A program made the position numbers and the translations under genes. From Amycolatopsis circi (GTDB lineage Bacteria; Actinomycetota; Actinomycetes; Mycobacteriales; Pseudonocardiaceae): a DNA stretch of 62,798 nt. Where the stretch lies: the NCBI RefSeq assembly GCF_003385235.1, contig NZ_PQIA01000037.1, positions 1-62,798 of the forward strand. The letters run 5' to 3'. The notes beneath the pieces are model-generated. The model was not told the origin of the DNA, searched no databases, and saw only the letters and a program-made list of their open reading frames with translations. Every line of letters begins with the position of its first letter. Positions within the stretch are counted from its first letter, which is position 1. Positions 1-8,618 of this stretch are shown here, in pieces.

Positions 1-76
1 CGAGCAGCTTGCGCACGCCCACCCACACGGGAATCGGCGGATCCACTTTCCGCACGGTCGACGGCCACTCGTTCAC
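1..76 (-). CDS. possible 5' end of a leftward gene cut by the window edge
   Basis: A GTG at 74-76 on the minus strand opens a 25-codon frame that runs off the left edge. It begins V-N-E-W-P-S-T-V-R-K-V-D-P-P and contains P-V-W-V-G-V-R-K-L-L. The residue mix looks protein-like, but the fragment is too short to assign to a family and the ribosome binding site is weak. It could equally be non-coding. Confidence 0.25.
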   Translation of the reverse strand, partial: MNEWPSTVRKVDPPIPVWVGVRKLL

Positions 77-349
77 CTCAAGGTCACCCGCTCGCGTTCA
101 CGTTCCGGGCCGCCCCGGTTCCCGGCGGCCCGAGACGGGAGTCGAACATGTGTTCGCCTGGGAAGTCAAATTGGACTGGACAGCGCGTGACTGGGGTCTC
201 GCGGCGCCGTCAGGTGTGCGAGAGCGGCCCCCGGGTACCCGGGAGACGTCGAGGTTTTTCGCGCGGGCCGGCAGAGACGGCTCGTCACCTTGGCGGCACA
301 CAATTCGCGCGAATGCCGAGGGGGCTCCGGCTCGCACCGGGAGAGAGCG
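77..349. other. non-coding stretch upstream of the first GAF-ANTAR gene
   Basis: No convincing gene, RNA or repeat is visible here. It probably carries the promoter of the gene that starts at 350, but I cannot identify -10/-35 elements with confidence. Confidence 0.4.
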
Positions 350-1135
350 ATGACCGAAGACGCGACCGGCCGGCGATGGCCAGTTGCCCTCGACGACGTG
401 ACCAGCGCCCTCGAGACGCTGACCGCGGTGCTGAGCACCGAGGACGACTTCCGGCTGTTGCTGCACCAAGTGTGCGAGCAGGTCACCGCCGCGGTACCCG
501 CGGTCGACGAGGCCACCGTCACCCTCCTGAGGGACGGCAATGCCAGCACTGCCGCCACCACCAGCGACATCGCCGCGGAACTCGACCGCGACCAGTACGC
601 CGTCGGGGACGGGCCGTGCATCCAGGCGGCCAGCAGCGGGAAGCTCGTGCGGGTGGCGATCGCCGAAGCCGCCGAGCGGTGGCCGCGGTTCGCCCGCGAC
701 TCCGAAGCCGCCGGGTTCGGCAGCTTCCTGTCCGCTCCGCTGGTCGTCGGCGACGGGCAGTCCGGCGCGGTCAACTGCTACAGCGCCCACGACCACGGCT
801 TCGCCGACCTGGACGAGAAACTGCTCGACCTGTTCACCAGCGCCGCCACCGCCGCCCTCCGCGTGCACGCGCGCTACACCCGCGCCCGCCAGACGGCCGA
901 ACACCTGGAAACCGCGCTGTCCACCCGGGCGGTCATCGACCAGGCCAAGGGCATCCTGATGGCGCTGCGGCAGATCGACGCCAAGGAGGCGTTCGCCGTG
1001 CTGGTCGAGCAGTCGCAACGGGAAAACGTCAAGGTCCGCGACCTCGCGGCCCGATTCGTCGCGTACGCGACCGGTGCCTCTTCGCCGGCGAGCAGCGAAG
1101 CCGCTCCCGACGTCGCGAGTCCCGAGGCAGGCTGA
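350..1135 (+). CDS. GAF and ANTAR domain regulator (putative RNA-binding antiterminator)
   Basis: A 261-residue protein. A GAF sensor region (about residues 15-175) includes a G-D-G-P-C-I-Q-A segment typical of actinomycete GAF-ANTAR proteins. It is followed by a C-terminal ANTAR helix bundle (about 185-240) with A-V-I-D-Q-A-K-G-I-L-M and a conserved A-F-x-x-L motif. ANTAR domains bind paired-hairpin RNA and act as antiterminators or translation regulators. No kinase or receiver domain is present, so the GAF domain is probably the sensor; its ligand is unknown. The ATG at 350 follows a GGGAGAGAG ribosome binding site, so I prefer it to upstream starts. Three further ANTAR genes lie within 6 kb. 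Confidence 0.9.
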   Translation: MTEDATGRRWPVALDDVTSALETLTAVLSTEDDFRLLLHQVCEQVTAAVPAVDEATVTLLRDGNASTAATTSDIAAELDRDQYAVGDGPCIQAASSGKLVRVAIAEAAERWPRFARDSEAAGFGSFLSAPLVVGDGQSGAVNCYSAHDHGFADLDEKLLDLFTSAATAALRVHARYTRARQTAEHLETALSTRAVIDQAKGILMALRQIDAKEAFAVLVEQSQRENVKVRDLAARFVAYATGASSPASSEAAPDVASPEAG

Positions 1136-1189
1136 AGCCGAGCAAGCGGCGCCGGGTTACGGCCGGTGCGTAGCGGGTAAACGGCGCGC

Positions 1190-2260
1190 ATGCGGATCGT
1201 GATCACAGGCGCGAGCGGCAACGTCGGCACCGCGCTGCTGCGCGCCCTGGAACCCGGCCATGAAATCACCGGCGTCGCCCGCCGGATGCCGGATCGCGCC
1301 GCCGAACCGTACTCGCGCGCGGAATGGCATTCGGTGGACATCGGCGCTCCGGGAGCCGAGGAAATCCTGCGGGACATCTTCACCGGCGCGGACGCGGTTG
1401 TGCATCTGGCCTGGGCGATCTCCCCCGCGTGGGGCGACCCGCCGATGGCGCGCACGAACGAAGGCGGCACCGCGAACGTGTTGAAGGCCGTCGGCGACGC
1501 GGGCGTCGGGCAGGTGGTGTGCGCGTCCTCGGCGGCTGCCTACGCACCGGAACCGCACGACGAAAAAGTCACCGAAGACTGGCCCTGCCGGGGGATCGCG
1601 TCCAGCGCGTACAGCCGAGGCAAAGCGGATCTGGAGGATGCGCTGGACCTGTTCACCTCCACGCATCCGGAGGTCGCCGTCGCGCGGATGCGGCCGTGCG
1701 CGATCCTGCAGCGGCGCGCGGCGGGCGAGTTCACCCGGTGGCTGCTCCCGCCGGTGCTGCCGCCTCGCCTGGTCGGCGGCCGGTTTTCGCCGGTGCCGCT
1801 GTGGCAGGGATTGCGGCTCCAGGCGGTGCACACCGACGACGTCGCCGAAGCGTTCCGGCTCGCTCTGGACCAGCGGGCGGTAGGCCCCTTCAATCTCGCC
1901 GCCGACCAGGTGCTCGACGCGGCGGCATTCGCGCGGGCGGCGGGCGGCACGCGGGTCCCGGTGCCGAAGCCGGTCGCGCGGACGGTGGCTCGCGCGGCGT
2001 GGCTCGCCGGGCTGCAGCCGTTGCACCCTGGCTGGCTTGAACTAGCCGACCAGGCCGCGCTGGTCGACACCTCGCGGGCGCGGCTCGTCCTCGGCTGGAC
2101 GCCGCGGTACAGCTCCGCCGAAGCTGTCCAGGATCTGGTCGCCGGGATGCGGCAGAAGGACGGCGCGCCGTCGGCTCCGCTCGCCTCGTCGCGGCCTGGG
2201 CTGCTCGATCGCGCACGGGCGCTGGGCCGCGGCCGTCCGACCCGCCAGTCGCAGGCCTGA
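1190..2260 (+). CDS. NAD-dependent epimerase/dehydratase family protein
   Basis: A 356-residue extended short-chain dehydrogenase. The N-terminal Rossmann motif is G-A-S-G-N-V-G (residues 7-13), and the catalytic Tyr/Lys pair appears as Y-S-R-G-K near residue 143, after an S-S-A-A-A-Y strand. These families act on nucleotide sugars or related alcohols with NAD(P). The C-terminal 60 residues are less conserved and end in a basic Arg-rich tail. It is followed after 4 bp by an FAD-dependent oxidoreductase, so the two are probably cotranscribed and may act on the same small molecule. The substrate cannot be told from sequence. Confidence 0.85.
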   Translation: MRIVITGASGNVGTALLRALEPGHEITGVARRMPDRAAEPYSRAEWHSVDIGAPGAEEILRDIFTGADAVVHLAWAISPAWGDPPMARTNEGGTANVLKAVGDAGVGQVVCASSAAAYAPEPHDEKVTEDWPCRGIASSAYSRGKADLEDALDLFTSTHPEVAVARMRPCAILQRRAAGEFTRWLLPPVLPPRLVGGRFSPVPLWQGLRLQAVHTDDVAEAFRLALDQRAVGPFNLAADQVLDAAAFARAAGGTRVPVPKPVARTVARAAWLAGLQPLHPGWLELADQAALVDTSRARLVLGWTPRYSSAEAVQDLVAGMRQKDGAPSAPLASSRPGLLDRARALGRGRPTRQSQA

Positions 2261-2264
2261 GCCT

Positions 2265-3845
2265 ATGCACACCGTCGACGCGATCGTCATCGGAGCCGGG
2301 CACAACGGCCTCGTCGCGGCGAACCTCCTCGCCGACGAGGGCTGGGATGTCGTTGTCCTGGAAGAACAACCCGCTCCCGGCGGGGCTCTGCGCACCGAGG
2401 AAATCACTGCGCCGGGCTTCCGCTCGGACCTGTGCGCCGCCTTTTTCCCGCTCGGCGCGGCGTCCCCGGTGCTCCGCGGGCTCGATTTGCCCGAGCACGG
2501 CCTGCGCTGGCTCCACGCGCCGGACGCGCTCGCGCACGTCTTCCCGGACGACCGCTGCGCCGTCCTTTCCCGCGACCTCGACCGCACCGCGGAATCGGTC
2601 GCCCAGTTCGCTTCCGGGGACGCTAAGTCGTGGCGGGAGCTTTTCTCGCAATGGCAAGGTTTCCGCGACGAATTCCTGGACGCGTTGTTCACTCCATTCC
2701 CGCCTGTCCGAGCCGGTGCGCGGTTCCTGCGACGCACCGGTACCGCCGAACTGCTGCGGCTCGCCCGGATGCTGACGCTGCCCGCCCGCCGGTTCGCCCG
2801 CGAACGTTTCGAGGGCGAGGGCGCGCGGCTGCTGCTGTCCGGAAACGCCGCGCACAGCGACCTCTCCGTCGACAACGCCGGCAGCGCGGTCTTCGGCTGG
2901 CTGCTGGGAATGCTGGCCCAGGAGGTCGGATTCCCGGTCCCCGAAGGCGGCGCGAGCGAGCTGGTGGCCGCATTGGTGCGCCGGCTGCGTTCCAAGGGCG
3001 GATCTGTCCATTGTGGAGTTTCGGTGACCGAGGTGTTGGTGGCGCGCGGCAAAGCGGTCGGCGTGCGCTGCGCGGACGGCGAGCCGATCCGGGCGCGCAA
3101 GGCGGTGCTGGCCGACGTCACCGCGGAGACGTTGTACGGCAACCTCGTCGCGCCGGACTGGCTGCCCTCGCGGTTGCTGGCGGATCTCCAAGTGTTCGAA
3201 TGGGACAGTGCGACGGTGAAGCTCGATTGGGCGTTGTCCGAGCCGATTCCGTGGACCGCGAAGGACGCACGCGGCGCGGGCACCGTCCATCTGGGCTGCG
3301 GCGAGGACGGCTTGTCCGCGTTCGGCGCGGAGCTGGCCCGAGACCGCGTGCCCGAACAGCCGTTCCTGCTGCTGGGCCAGATGACGACGGCGGACTCGTC
3401 CCGATCCCCGGCCGGGACGGAAGCCGTGTGGGCCTACACGCACATCCCGCGCGGCAGCGACCGCGACACGGTGCGGCGGCAGGCCGAACGCATCGAGGCG
3501 ACGGTGGAACGCAACGCACCCGGGTTCCGCGACCTGATCCTCGCCCGCCGCGTGCAAGGCCCGGCAGAGCTGGCCGACCACGACGCGAACCTCGTCGGCG
3601 GCGCGGTCAACGGCGGCACCACGGCGATCCACCAGCAGCTGTTCTTCCGCCCGGTGCCCGGCCTCGGCCGAGCCGACACTCCCGTCGACCGGCTGTACCT
3701 CGCCAGCGCCGCAGCCCACCCCGGCGGCGCGGTCCACGGCGGTCCCGGCGCGAACGCCGCACGCGCCGCGCTCGCCCGGGACCATCCGCTGGGCCCCGGA
3801 TACGCCGCAGTGATCCGCGCGGCGAACCGGGCCGTCTACGGCTGA
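2265..3845 (+). CDS. FAD-dependent oxidoreductase, phytoene desaturase-like
   Basis: A 526-residue NAD(P)/FAD-dependent amine-oxidase/phytoene-desaturase-like enzyme. A dinucleotide-binding motif G-A-G-H-N-G-L-V-A-A sits at about residues 10-19, followed by the V-V-V-L-E-E strand and an A-P-G-G-A-L-R-T-E loop. The C-terminal FAD segment near residue 475 has L-Y-L-A-S-A-A-A-H-P-G-G-A-V-H-G, typical of the CrtI/carotenoid-retinol oxidoreductase superfamily. No carotenoid synthesis genes are nearby, so a pigment role is not supported. It is coupled to the preceding epimerase. Its 3' end overlaps the convergent SRPBCC gene by 10 bp. Confidence 0.85.
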   Translation: MHTVDAIVIGAGHNGLVAANLLADEGWDVVVLEEQPAPGGALRTEEITAPGFRSDLCAAFFPLGAASPVLRGLDLPEHGLRWLHAPDALAHVFPDDRCAVLSRDLDRTAESVAQFASGDAKSWRELFSQWQGFRDEFLDALFTPFPPVRAGARFLRRTGTAELLRLARMLTLPARRFARERFEGEGARLLLSGNAAHSDLSVDNAGSAVFGWLLGMLAQEVGFPVPEGGASELVAALVRRLRSKGGSVHCGVSVTEVLVARGKAVGVRCADGEPIRARKAVLADVTAETLYGNLVAPDWLPSRLLADLQVFEWDSATVKLDWALSEPIPWTAKDARGAGTVHLGCGEDGLSAFGAELARDRVPEQPFLLLGQMTTADSSRSPAGTEAVWAYTHIPRGSDRDTVRRQAERIEATVERNAPGFRDLILARRVQGPAELADHDANLVGGAVNGGTTAIHQQLFFRPVPGLGRADTPVDRLYLASAAAHPGGAVHGGPGANAARAALARDHPLGPGYAAVIRAANRAVYG

Positions 3846-4297
3846 GCCTGCCCCGTACCCCGCCAACGCCCGAGCACCAACGCCGACAACCGCGACAGCG
3901 ACTCCTTGTTGCGCGGCCCGAGCATCAACGACTGCAGGCTCTCCGGCAAAAACCCGCCAACCCCGCCAGTCACCGACTCAGCCATCCGAACCGTCGTCTC
4001 CCCGGCCCCGTTCGGAACCAGCGAAAGCTCGATCTTCGCGGTGCCGAGCGCCCCGCCGCGAGCCTCCAATTCCAAGGAGACCCCCGGCTCGACCGCCAGC
4101 ACCGCCGTCGTGTCCTCCAGTTGCAGCGGCCATCCCCCGACGCTGTGGTGGATGCGCGCGCCCACCTGGGGCCAGCTCGCGTCGACATCGCGGATGTGGC
4201 AACTGCCGACCACCCAGCCGGAATAGGACCAGCCGTCCGCCAGGATCTCGAATACCGCTTCCGGCGGCGCTGGCACCGTCCGGCTCACCTCGACCAT
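3836..4297 (-). CDS. SRPBCC family protein (polyketide cyclase/START-like)
   Basis: A 153-residue protein starting M-V-E-V-S-R-T-V-P-A-P-P-E-A-V-F-E-I-L, the usual first strand and helix of actinomycete SRPBCC helix-grip proteins. A later W-P-x-V-G-A-R-I-H-H-S-V-G segment is typical of the small Streptomyces/Mycobacterium members that bind a hydrophobic ligand in a cavity. No catalytic function can be assigned. The ATG at 4297 has a strong GAGGAGG ribosome binding site; longer upstream extensions are unlikely. The gene is convergent with the FAD oxidoreductase and divergent from the GAF-ANTAR pair at 4431. Confidence 0.85.
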   Translation of the reverse strand: MVEVSRTVPAPPEAVFEILADGWSYSGWVVGSCHIRDVDASWPQVGARIHHSVGGWPLQLEDTTAVLAVEPGVSLELEARGGALGTAKIELSLVPNGAGETTVRMAESVTGGVGGFLPESLQSLMLGPRNKESLSRLSALVLGRWRGTGQAQP

Positions 4298-4430
4298 GCG
4301 ACTCCTCCTCGTCTCCCTGCCTGATTTCCCCCTCGCAGAGCGAGCAAACGCCCGGCTCCCGCGGGGTCCGGCGAGCGGGCGCGCCCGGGCTGCTCGCCCG
4401 CGAGGCGTCTCGTAGGGTGGAGGATCTGGG

Positions 4431-5177
4431 ATGTCAGGCGGCGCGAAGGGGGCCACGACGGTGGAGGGCCAGCATCGGCAGCCGCTGTGGAAAGCGATCG
4501 CCGCCGCGCCCGAGGCGGTCAGCAGCCGGGACAGCTGGGCACAAAAAGTGTGCCTCGCCTGCGTGGAGACGATAGACCAGGTCGACGCCGCGATCCTGTC
4601 GCTGCGGGCCGGCCCGCGTTCGGAAGAGGTGCTGGGAGCCAGCGACCCGTGGGCGGCCAGGCTGGCGGAGCTGGAGTACACCGCCGGAGAAGGGCCGGGG
4701 GCGGAGGCCTTCGAGACCGGAAGCCCGGTGCTGGTCCCGGACCTGAATGTCGACCAGGTGCGCTGGCCCGGGTTCGCCCAGACCGCGCTCGCGGCGGGCG
4801 TCGGCGCGGCGTTCGCGTTCCCGCTGCAGTTCGGGGCCATCCGGCTCGGCACCCTCGAACTCGTCCGGCACCGGCCGGGAGGGCTGACCAGCCCGGATAC
4901 GAGAGACGCCGCGCTCGCCGCCGACCTGGCCACCGCGGCGTTGCTGCGGCAGTCTCGCGAAGCCGAACGCGCCGGGCTCGAATTCGCCCCGCGCGCACTG
5001 ATCTCCTACCAGGACGTGCACATCGCCACCGGCATGCTCGCCGCCCAGCTGCGGATCAGCCTCGACGACGCCTTTGCCCGCCTGCGCGCCCACGCCTACA
5101 GCACGAACCGGCCGCTTCTCGACGTGGCCACGGACGTGCTGGAACGCCGCATCACCCTTGAGGAGCCGTCCGAATGA
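4431..5177 (+). CDS. GAF and ANTAR domain regulator
   Basis: A 248-residue protein. A GAF-like domain (about 20-165) contains Y-T-A-G-E-G-P-G-A-E-A-F and a W-P-G-F-A strand. A C-terminal ANTAR region (about 185-240) has Y-Q-D-V-H-I-A-T-G-M-L-A and A-F-A-R-L-R-A-H-A, followed by L-L-D-V-A. It is the first gene of a two-gene unit whose second gene overlaps it by 4 bp (ATGA), so the two related regulators are translationally coupled and may form heterodimers. The sensed signal is unknown. Confidence 0.88.
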   Translation: MSGGAKGATTVEGQHRQPLWKAIAAAPEAVSSRDSWAQKVCLACVETIDQVDAAILSLRAGPRSEEVLGASDPWAARLAELEYTAGEGPGAEAFETGSPVLVPDLNVDQVRWPGFAQTALAAGVGAAFAFPLQFGAIRLGTLELVRHRPGGLTSPDTRDAALAADLATAALLRQSREAERAGLEFAPRALISYQDVHIATGMLAAQLRISLDDAFARLRAHAYSTNRPLLDVATDVLERRITLEEPSE

Positions 5178-5947
5178 CCCATCCCACCGACGAGAACGCC
5201 GGGAGCCGGGCGACAGACAGACACGTCGGTCTCCTGCCCGCGGACGTCCCCGCGGCCCTGGCCGCGATCACCTCCCGCCTGGTCGGCAACCCGGACAACG
5301 CCGCGGTGCTGCGCCTGATCACCGAGGTCGGCACCGGACTGCTCGGCGCGCGCGGCACCGGGGTGCTGCTGAAGGACCCGCGCGGCGAACCCGCCGTCGT
5401 GTCGGCCTCGGACGAGGCCGCGCAGTTCGTCGAGCTGCTGCAAACCGAGCTGCGCCAGGGACCGTGCGTCGACTGCATCGCGACGGCGGCCGTGGTCGCC
5501 GCTCCCGACCTGACCCGCGAGCGAGACCGCTGGCCGGGCTTCGCCAGTGCGGCGCTCGCGGCCGGGTACCGGGCCGTGGTGGCGGTGCCGCTGAAGCTGG
5601 ACGGCGAGGCGGTGGGCGGGTTCAACCTGCTGTTCGCCGCGCCGACCGAACTGCAGCCGTGGCAGTCGGCGCTGGCGCAGGTGGTGTCGGACCTCGCGGT
5701 GCTGGCCCTGGTCCAGGAAACCGGCACGCGGCGCTCGGACCGGCTGTTCGAGGCCACCCTCGCCTCGCTGAACGACCGGGTCCAGCACAGCCAGGCCGTC
5801 GGCGTGGTCGCCGGGACCCTCGGCACCGACCCGGAAACGGCCCGCTCCCTGGTGAACGGCTACGCGGCCCGGCACGACCGGCCGCTGCGCGAAGTCACCC
5901 GCGCGCTGGTCGACCGCACCCTCGACCCGGCCGACCTCGCCGGCTGA
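5174..5947 (+). CDS. GAF and ANTAR domain regulator, coupled paralogue
   Basis: A 257-residue GAF-ANTAR protein. The GAF region (about 35-180) has L-R-Q-G-P-C-V-D-C-I, a Cys-containing variant of the motif seen in its two neighbours, then R-W-P-G-F-A-S-A-A-L. The ANTAR segment near 205-250 reads L-N-D-R-V-Q-H-S-Q-A-V-G-V-V-A-G-T-L and L-R-E-V-T-R-A-L-V-D. The start ATG overlaps the previous stop codon. The Cys pair (C-V-D-C) could be redox-active or metal-binding, but that is only a suggestion. The gene ends 6 bp from a convergent small ANTAR gene. Confidence 0.88.
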   Translation: MTHPTDENAGSRATDRHVGLLPADVPAALAAITSRLVGNPDNAAVLRLITEVGTGLLGARGTGVLLKDPRGEPAVVSASDEAAQFVELLQTELRQGPCVDCIATAAVVAAPDLTRERDRWPGFASAALAAGYRAVVAVPLKLDGEAVGGFNLLFAAPTELQPWQSALAQVVSDLAVLALVQETGTRRSDRLFEATLASLNDRVQHSQAVGVVAGTLGTDPETARSLVNGYAARHDRPLREVTRALVDRTLDPADLAG

Positions 5948-5953
5948 CCCCGG

Positions 5954-6214
5954 TCAGGCCCAGCCCCCGTAGTCCGGATCGGCCCGGCCGTCGGCGGCGG
6001 CGTCGGCGACCTCCGCCAGCCGCGCGGCTTCCGCCCCCGCCCCGTGCGCGCCCGCGTCGCCGGTCAGGACGCGCAGCGCCTCCTCGGCGTCGCACCCGTG
6101 CGCGCTCTGGAGAATGCCCACCGCCTCGTCGATCGTCGTCCGGCCCGCCACCGACAGGCGCAGCAGCCGGGCCGCCTCGGCGTTCGCGGCGTCTTCCAGG
6201 CTCTGCAGGGACAT
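5954..6214 (-). CDS. small stand-alone ANTAR domain protein
   Basis: An 86-residue protein made almost only of an ANTAR-like bundle: helix 1 around S-V-A-G-R-T-T-I-D-E-A-V-G-I-L-Q, then G-C-D-A-E-E-A-L-R-V-L. An acidic tail replaces the last conserved helix. With no sensor domain it may act as a partner, inhibitor or decoy for the larger GAF-ANTAR proteins beside it. It is convergent with the coupled pair, 6 bp from their end. The start at 6214 gives the natural M-S-L-Q-S-L-E-D N-terminus. The fold assignment rests on motif resemblance only. Confidence 0.7.
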   Translation of the reverse strand: MSLQSLEDAANAEAARLLRLSVAGRTTIDEAVGILQSAHGCDAEEALRVLTGDAGAHGAGAEAARLAEVADAAADGRADPDYGGWA

Positions 6215-6465
6215 ACCTCTACCGTCCTCTCCCGTTCCGGCGCGCGCCAGTGCCCTCGCGGCGCCGAGACGGCGGGCGAATTGAGCTGCGATCTACGGCA
6301 GCCGTCCTCGCGTCCCGAATGCGAGGACCGCGAGCTTTCCGGGAAGACGCCCGCAGATCGCTCCGAATTGATGAACCCCGGCCTCTATCGCGGACCCGGG
6401 CGGGGGCGCACCATAGAGCCTGGCACCGACCGGACGCACTCCCCCGACTCCAGCGGGAAGCAACC

Positions 6466-7434
6466 ATGCCGAATTCGCGGGTTCCCAGCCCAGCCGCCGT
6501 CGAGGCGGCGGTGGCCGCGGCACTGCTCGCCCCAGGCACCTCCGACGCGCCGCTCTGGCAGTGGCGCACCGGCTACCACACCCTGCACCTGTACGCCGAG
6601 CCGGACCGGTGGCGAGCCGTCGACGACCCCGCCGGCCGTTGGCAGACGCTCAGCAGCGGCGCGGCACTGCACCATCTCCGGGTCGCCTTCGCCGGTCTCG
6701 GCTGGGCCTGCGCGGTGGACCGGCTGCCGTGCCCCGGCGAACCGGACCATCTGTCCGTCGTGACGCCGCAGCCGGGCGAGCCGGCTCCCGGGGAAGCCGC
6801 GCTGGCGACGTCGATCGCGCGGCGGCGAGAGGACTTGCGGCCCTGCGGCGCACGGCCGGTACCGTCCGAATGCCTTGACCGGCTTTCGCAAGCAGCCGCC
6901 CGCGAAGGCGCGGTTTTGCACCCAGTGGAAGACCTCGCGGTCCGCAGATACCTCATGACCGCGATCGGCGAAGGCGCCCGGGTTCCCGCCCAGATGCGTC
7001 GCGAGGAGGTGTACGCACGAAGCGCGTCCCTCGTCGCCGCACAGGGTGTTCTCGTCCGTGCTGCTTCGGGGACCGCGGGAAACCGGCTGCCGCTGCCCCA
7101 AAGCGAGGCGGAACCTCGAAACGACGGCGCGTCGCTGCTGGTGCTCAGCACCCCCGGCGACGATCCCCTCGCCTGGCTGCGCGCGGGAGAGGCGCTGAGT
7201 TCGGTGCTGCTGACCGCGACCGGGTACGGACTGTCGTCCGGACGGCTGAGCCGGACCGGGTGCCGGCTGCGCGCGACGCTCGCGGAACGCGTCACGCTCG
7301 GCCAAGCGCCGCAGGCGGTGCTGTGGGTGGGACGGCCGCCGGTCGGCGTGAAGCGGCTCCAGATGACGAGGTCGCAGGCGAGCGTCGACGACGTGCTCGA
7401 ACCGCTTCAGGCACCGGCGAAACACGGTCGCTGA
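6466..7434 (+). CDS. Acg-like nitroreductase family protein
   Basis: A 322-residue protein resembling the actinobacterial Acg family (two degenerate nitroreductase halves on one chain; Rv2032-like proteins of the dormancy response). The N-terminus has A-L-L-A-P-G-T-S-D-A-P-L-W-Q-W-R, a degraded form of the usual A-P-S-x-x-N-x-Q-P-W-x-W flavin-site motif. The C-terminal part carries D-D-P-L-A-W-L-R-A-G-E-A-L-S-S-V-L-L-T-A-T, typical of the family. The degraded motif suggests weak or no flavin chemistry, consistent with proposals that Acg-type proteins bind or sequester FMN. No DosR-type box is visible upstream. Confidence 0.75.
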   Translation: MPNSRVPSPAAVEAAVAAALLAPGTSDAPLWQWRTGYHTLHLYAEPDRWRAVDDPAGRWQTLSSGAALHHLRVAFAGLGWACAVDRLPCPGEPDHLSVVTPQPGEPAPGEAALATSIARRREDLRPCGARPVPSECLDRLSQAAAREGAVLHPVEDLAVRRYLMTAIGEGARVPAQMRREEVYARSASLVAAQGVLVRAASGTAGNRLPLPQSEAEPRNDGASLLVLSTPGDDPLAWLRAGEALSSVLLTATGYGLSSGRLSRTGCRLRATLAERVTLGQAPQAVLWVGRPPVGVKRLQMTRSQASVDDVLEPLQAPAKHGR

Positions 7435-7522
7435 CCGGCCGCTCCAGCTCTTCGGCGCGGTCGTCCACTTCCCACTGTGCCTAATGGACCCGGCCCGCGC
7501 TCCGGTGCTTTAGAGTGGCACC

Positions 7523-8581
7523 GTGGCAACGGGAACCGGGGAATTTCGCGACGCCGAGCGCCCCGGGCGCCGGCCGATCCTTTCCGATGTCGCGCGGCTG
7601 GCCGGAACCTCCACGGCGGTGGTCAGCTACGTCCTCAACGACGGGCCCCGCCCGGTGGCCGAGAAGACGCGGCGCAAGGTCGAGGACGCCATCCGGATGC
7701 TCGGCTACCGGCGCAATCCGCTCGCCGGGGCGTTGAGCGGCGGCCGGTCCAATTTGGTCGGACTGCTGGTGCCGGACACCGCGAACGCCTTCTTCGGCGA
7801 GATGTCGCGCTGTCTCGAAGCCGAAGGACGCCGCCGGGGATTGCTCACGCTGCTCGGCAATACCGGCTACCGGCCGGGGCTCGCCGACGAATACGGCGAA
7901 GCGTTCTCCGAGCTGCGGCCGCGCGGGATTTTCGTGACGACCGGTGAAAAGCCGCGGCTGTCGACGGAAACGCCGTGTGTGTTCCTGCAGTGGGCCGCAC
8001 CGGACGACACCTCGCCCAGCGTGGTGTTCAACGACTTCGACGGCGGACGGCTGGTCACCGAGCACCTGCTCGGACACGGGTACGAAGACATCTTTTGCGT
8101 GGCAGGCGAAATCGCGGTCGGACCGGCCGAAGGCCGCGAAGGCGGCTGGCGCCGGGCGATGGCGGACGCCGGGCTGCGCACCGAGGGCAGGCTGGTCCGC
8201 ACGTCCTTCGACAAGGTCGAGGCGGGGCGGGCGGTGCGCGAGGTGCTGACGAGCAGCCGCCGGATCCGCGCCGTCTACGCGACCACCGACGAGCAGGCGC
8301 TGCTGACCATCCGCATCGCGCACAGCCTGGGTTTGCGCGTGCCGGAAGACCTCGCGGTCGTCGGCTTCGACGGAACTCGAGAAGCCCGGCTCGGCAACGT
8401 CCCGCTCACCACGGTCCACGTTCCGCTGGAGGAATTCGCGGTGCGCGCGTTCGATGCCCTGGACGGCCAAGGCGATTCGTCGGTCGTCTTGGACGGAACG
8501 CTCAGCATCGGTGTTACCTGCGGCTGCGAACCCGGTGCCGCCGAGGAACCCGCGCACGCCGGAGCAGCCGCAAGCGGATGA
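7523..8581 (+). CDS. LacI family transcriptional regulator
   Basis: A 352-residue regulator. The N-terminal LacI helix-turn-helix (residues about 16-65) reads L-S-D-V-A-R-L-A-G-T-S-T-A-V-V-S-Y-V-L-N, followed by a hinge helix N-P-L-A-G-A-L. A periplasmic-binding-protein-like effector domain fills the rest, with V-G-L-L-V-P-D-T-A-N-A-F-F and the A-V-V-G-F-D-G strand. The start is a GTG. It probably binds the two CTAA-N4-TTAG sites at 9140 and 9218 and controls the cupin gene and the ABC importer that flank them. The effector is presumably the imported ligand or a derivative. Confidence 0.92.
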   Translation: MATGTGEFRDAERPGRRPILSDVARLAGTSTAVVSYVLNDGPRPVAEKTRRKVEDAIRMLGYRRNPLAGALSGGRSNLVGLLVPDTANAFFGEMSRCLEAEGRRRGLLTLLGNTGYRPGLADEYGEAFSELRPRGIFVTTGEKPRLSTETPCVFLQWAAPDDTSPSVVFNDFDGGRLVTEHLLGHGYEDIFCVAGEIAVGPAEGREGGWRRAMADAGLRTEGRLVRTSFDKVEAGRAVREVLTSSRRIRAVYATTDEQALLTIRIAHSLGLRVPEDLAVVGFDGTREARLGNVPLTTVHVPLEEFAVRAFDALDGQGDSSVVLDGTLSIGVTCGCEPGAAEEPAHAGAAASG

Positions 8582-8615
8582 CTGCCCCGCCGCGGCGACC
8601 GCGCGACGGGGCAGT
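8581..8615. terminator. hairpin between convergent LacI and cupin genes
   Basis: Perfect 9-bp arms ACTGCCCCG (8581-8589) and CGGGGCAGT (8607-8615) begin in the LacI stop codon and end 4 bp from the stop of the convergent cupin gene. There is no T-tract, as is common for actinomycete terminators. It could work in both directions. Confidence 0.7.
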
Positions 8616-8618
8616 TCG

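Noticed and set aside
2265..3845. Carotenoid desaturase (crtI) assignment
   Set aside because: Only superfamily-level similarity; no phytoene synthase or other carotenoid genes nearby.
1890..3866. 658-codon open frame on the minus strand opposite the epimerase and FAD oxidoreductase genes
   Set aside because: Arg/Pro/Ala-rich composition with no family motifs; an antisense shadow of GC-rich codon usage. The plus-strand genes have clear Rossmann motifs.
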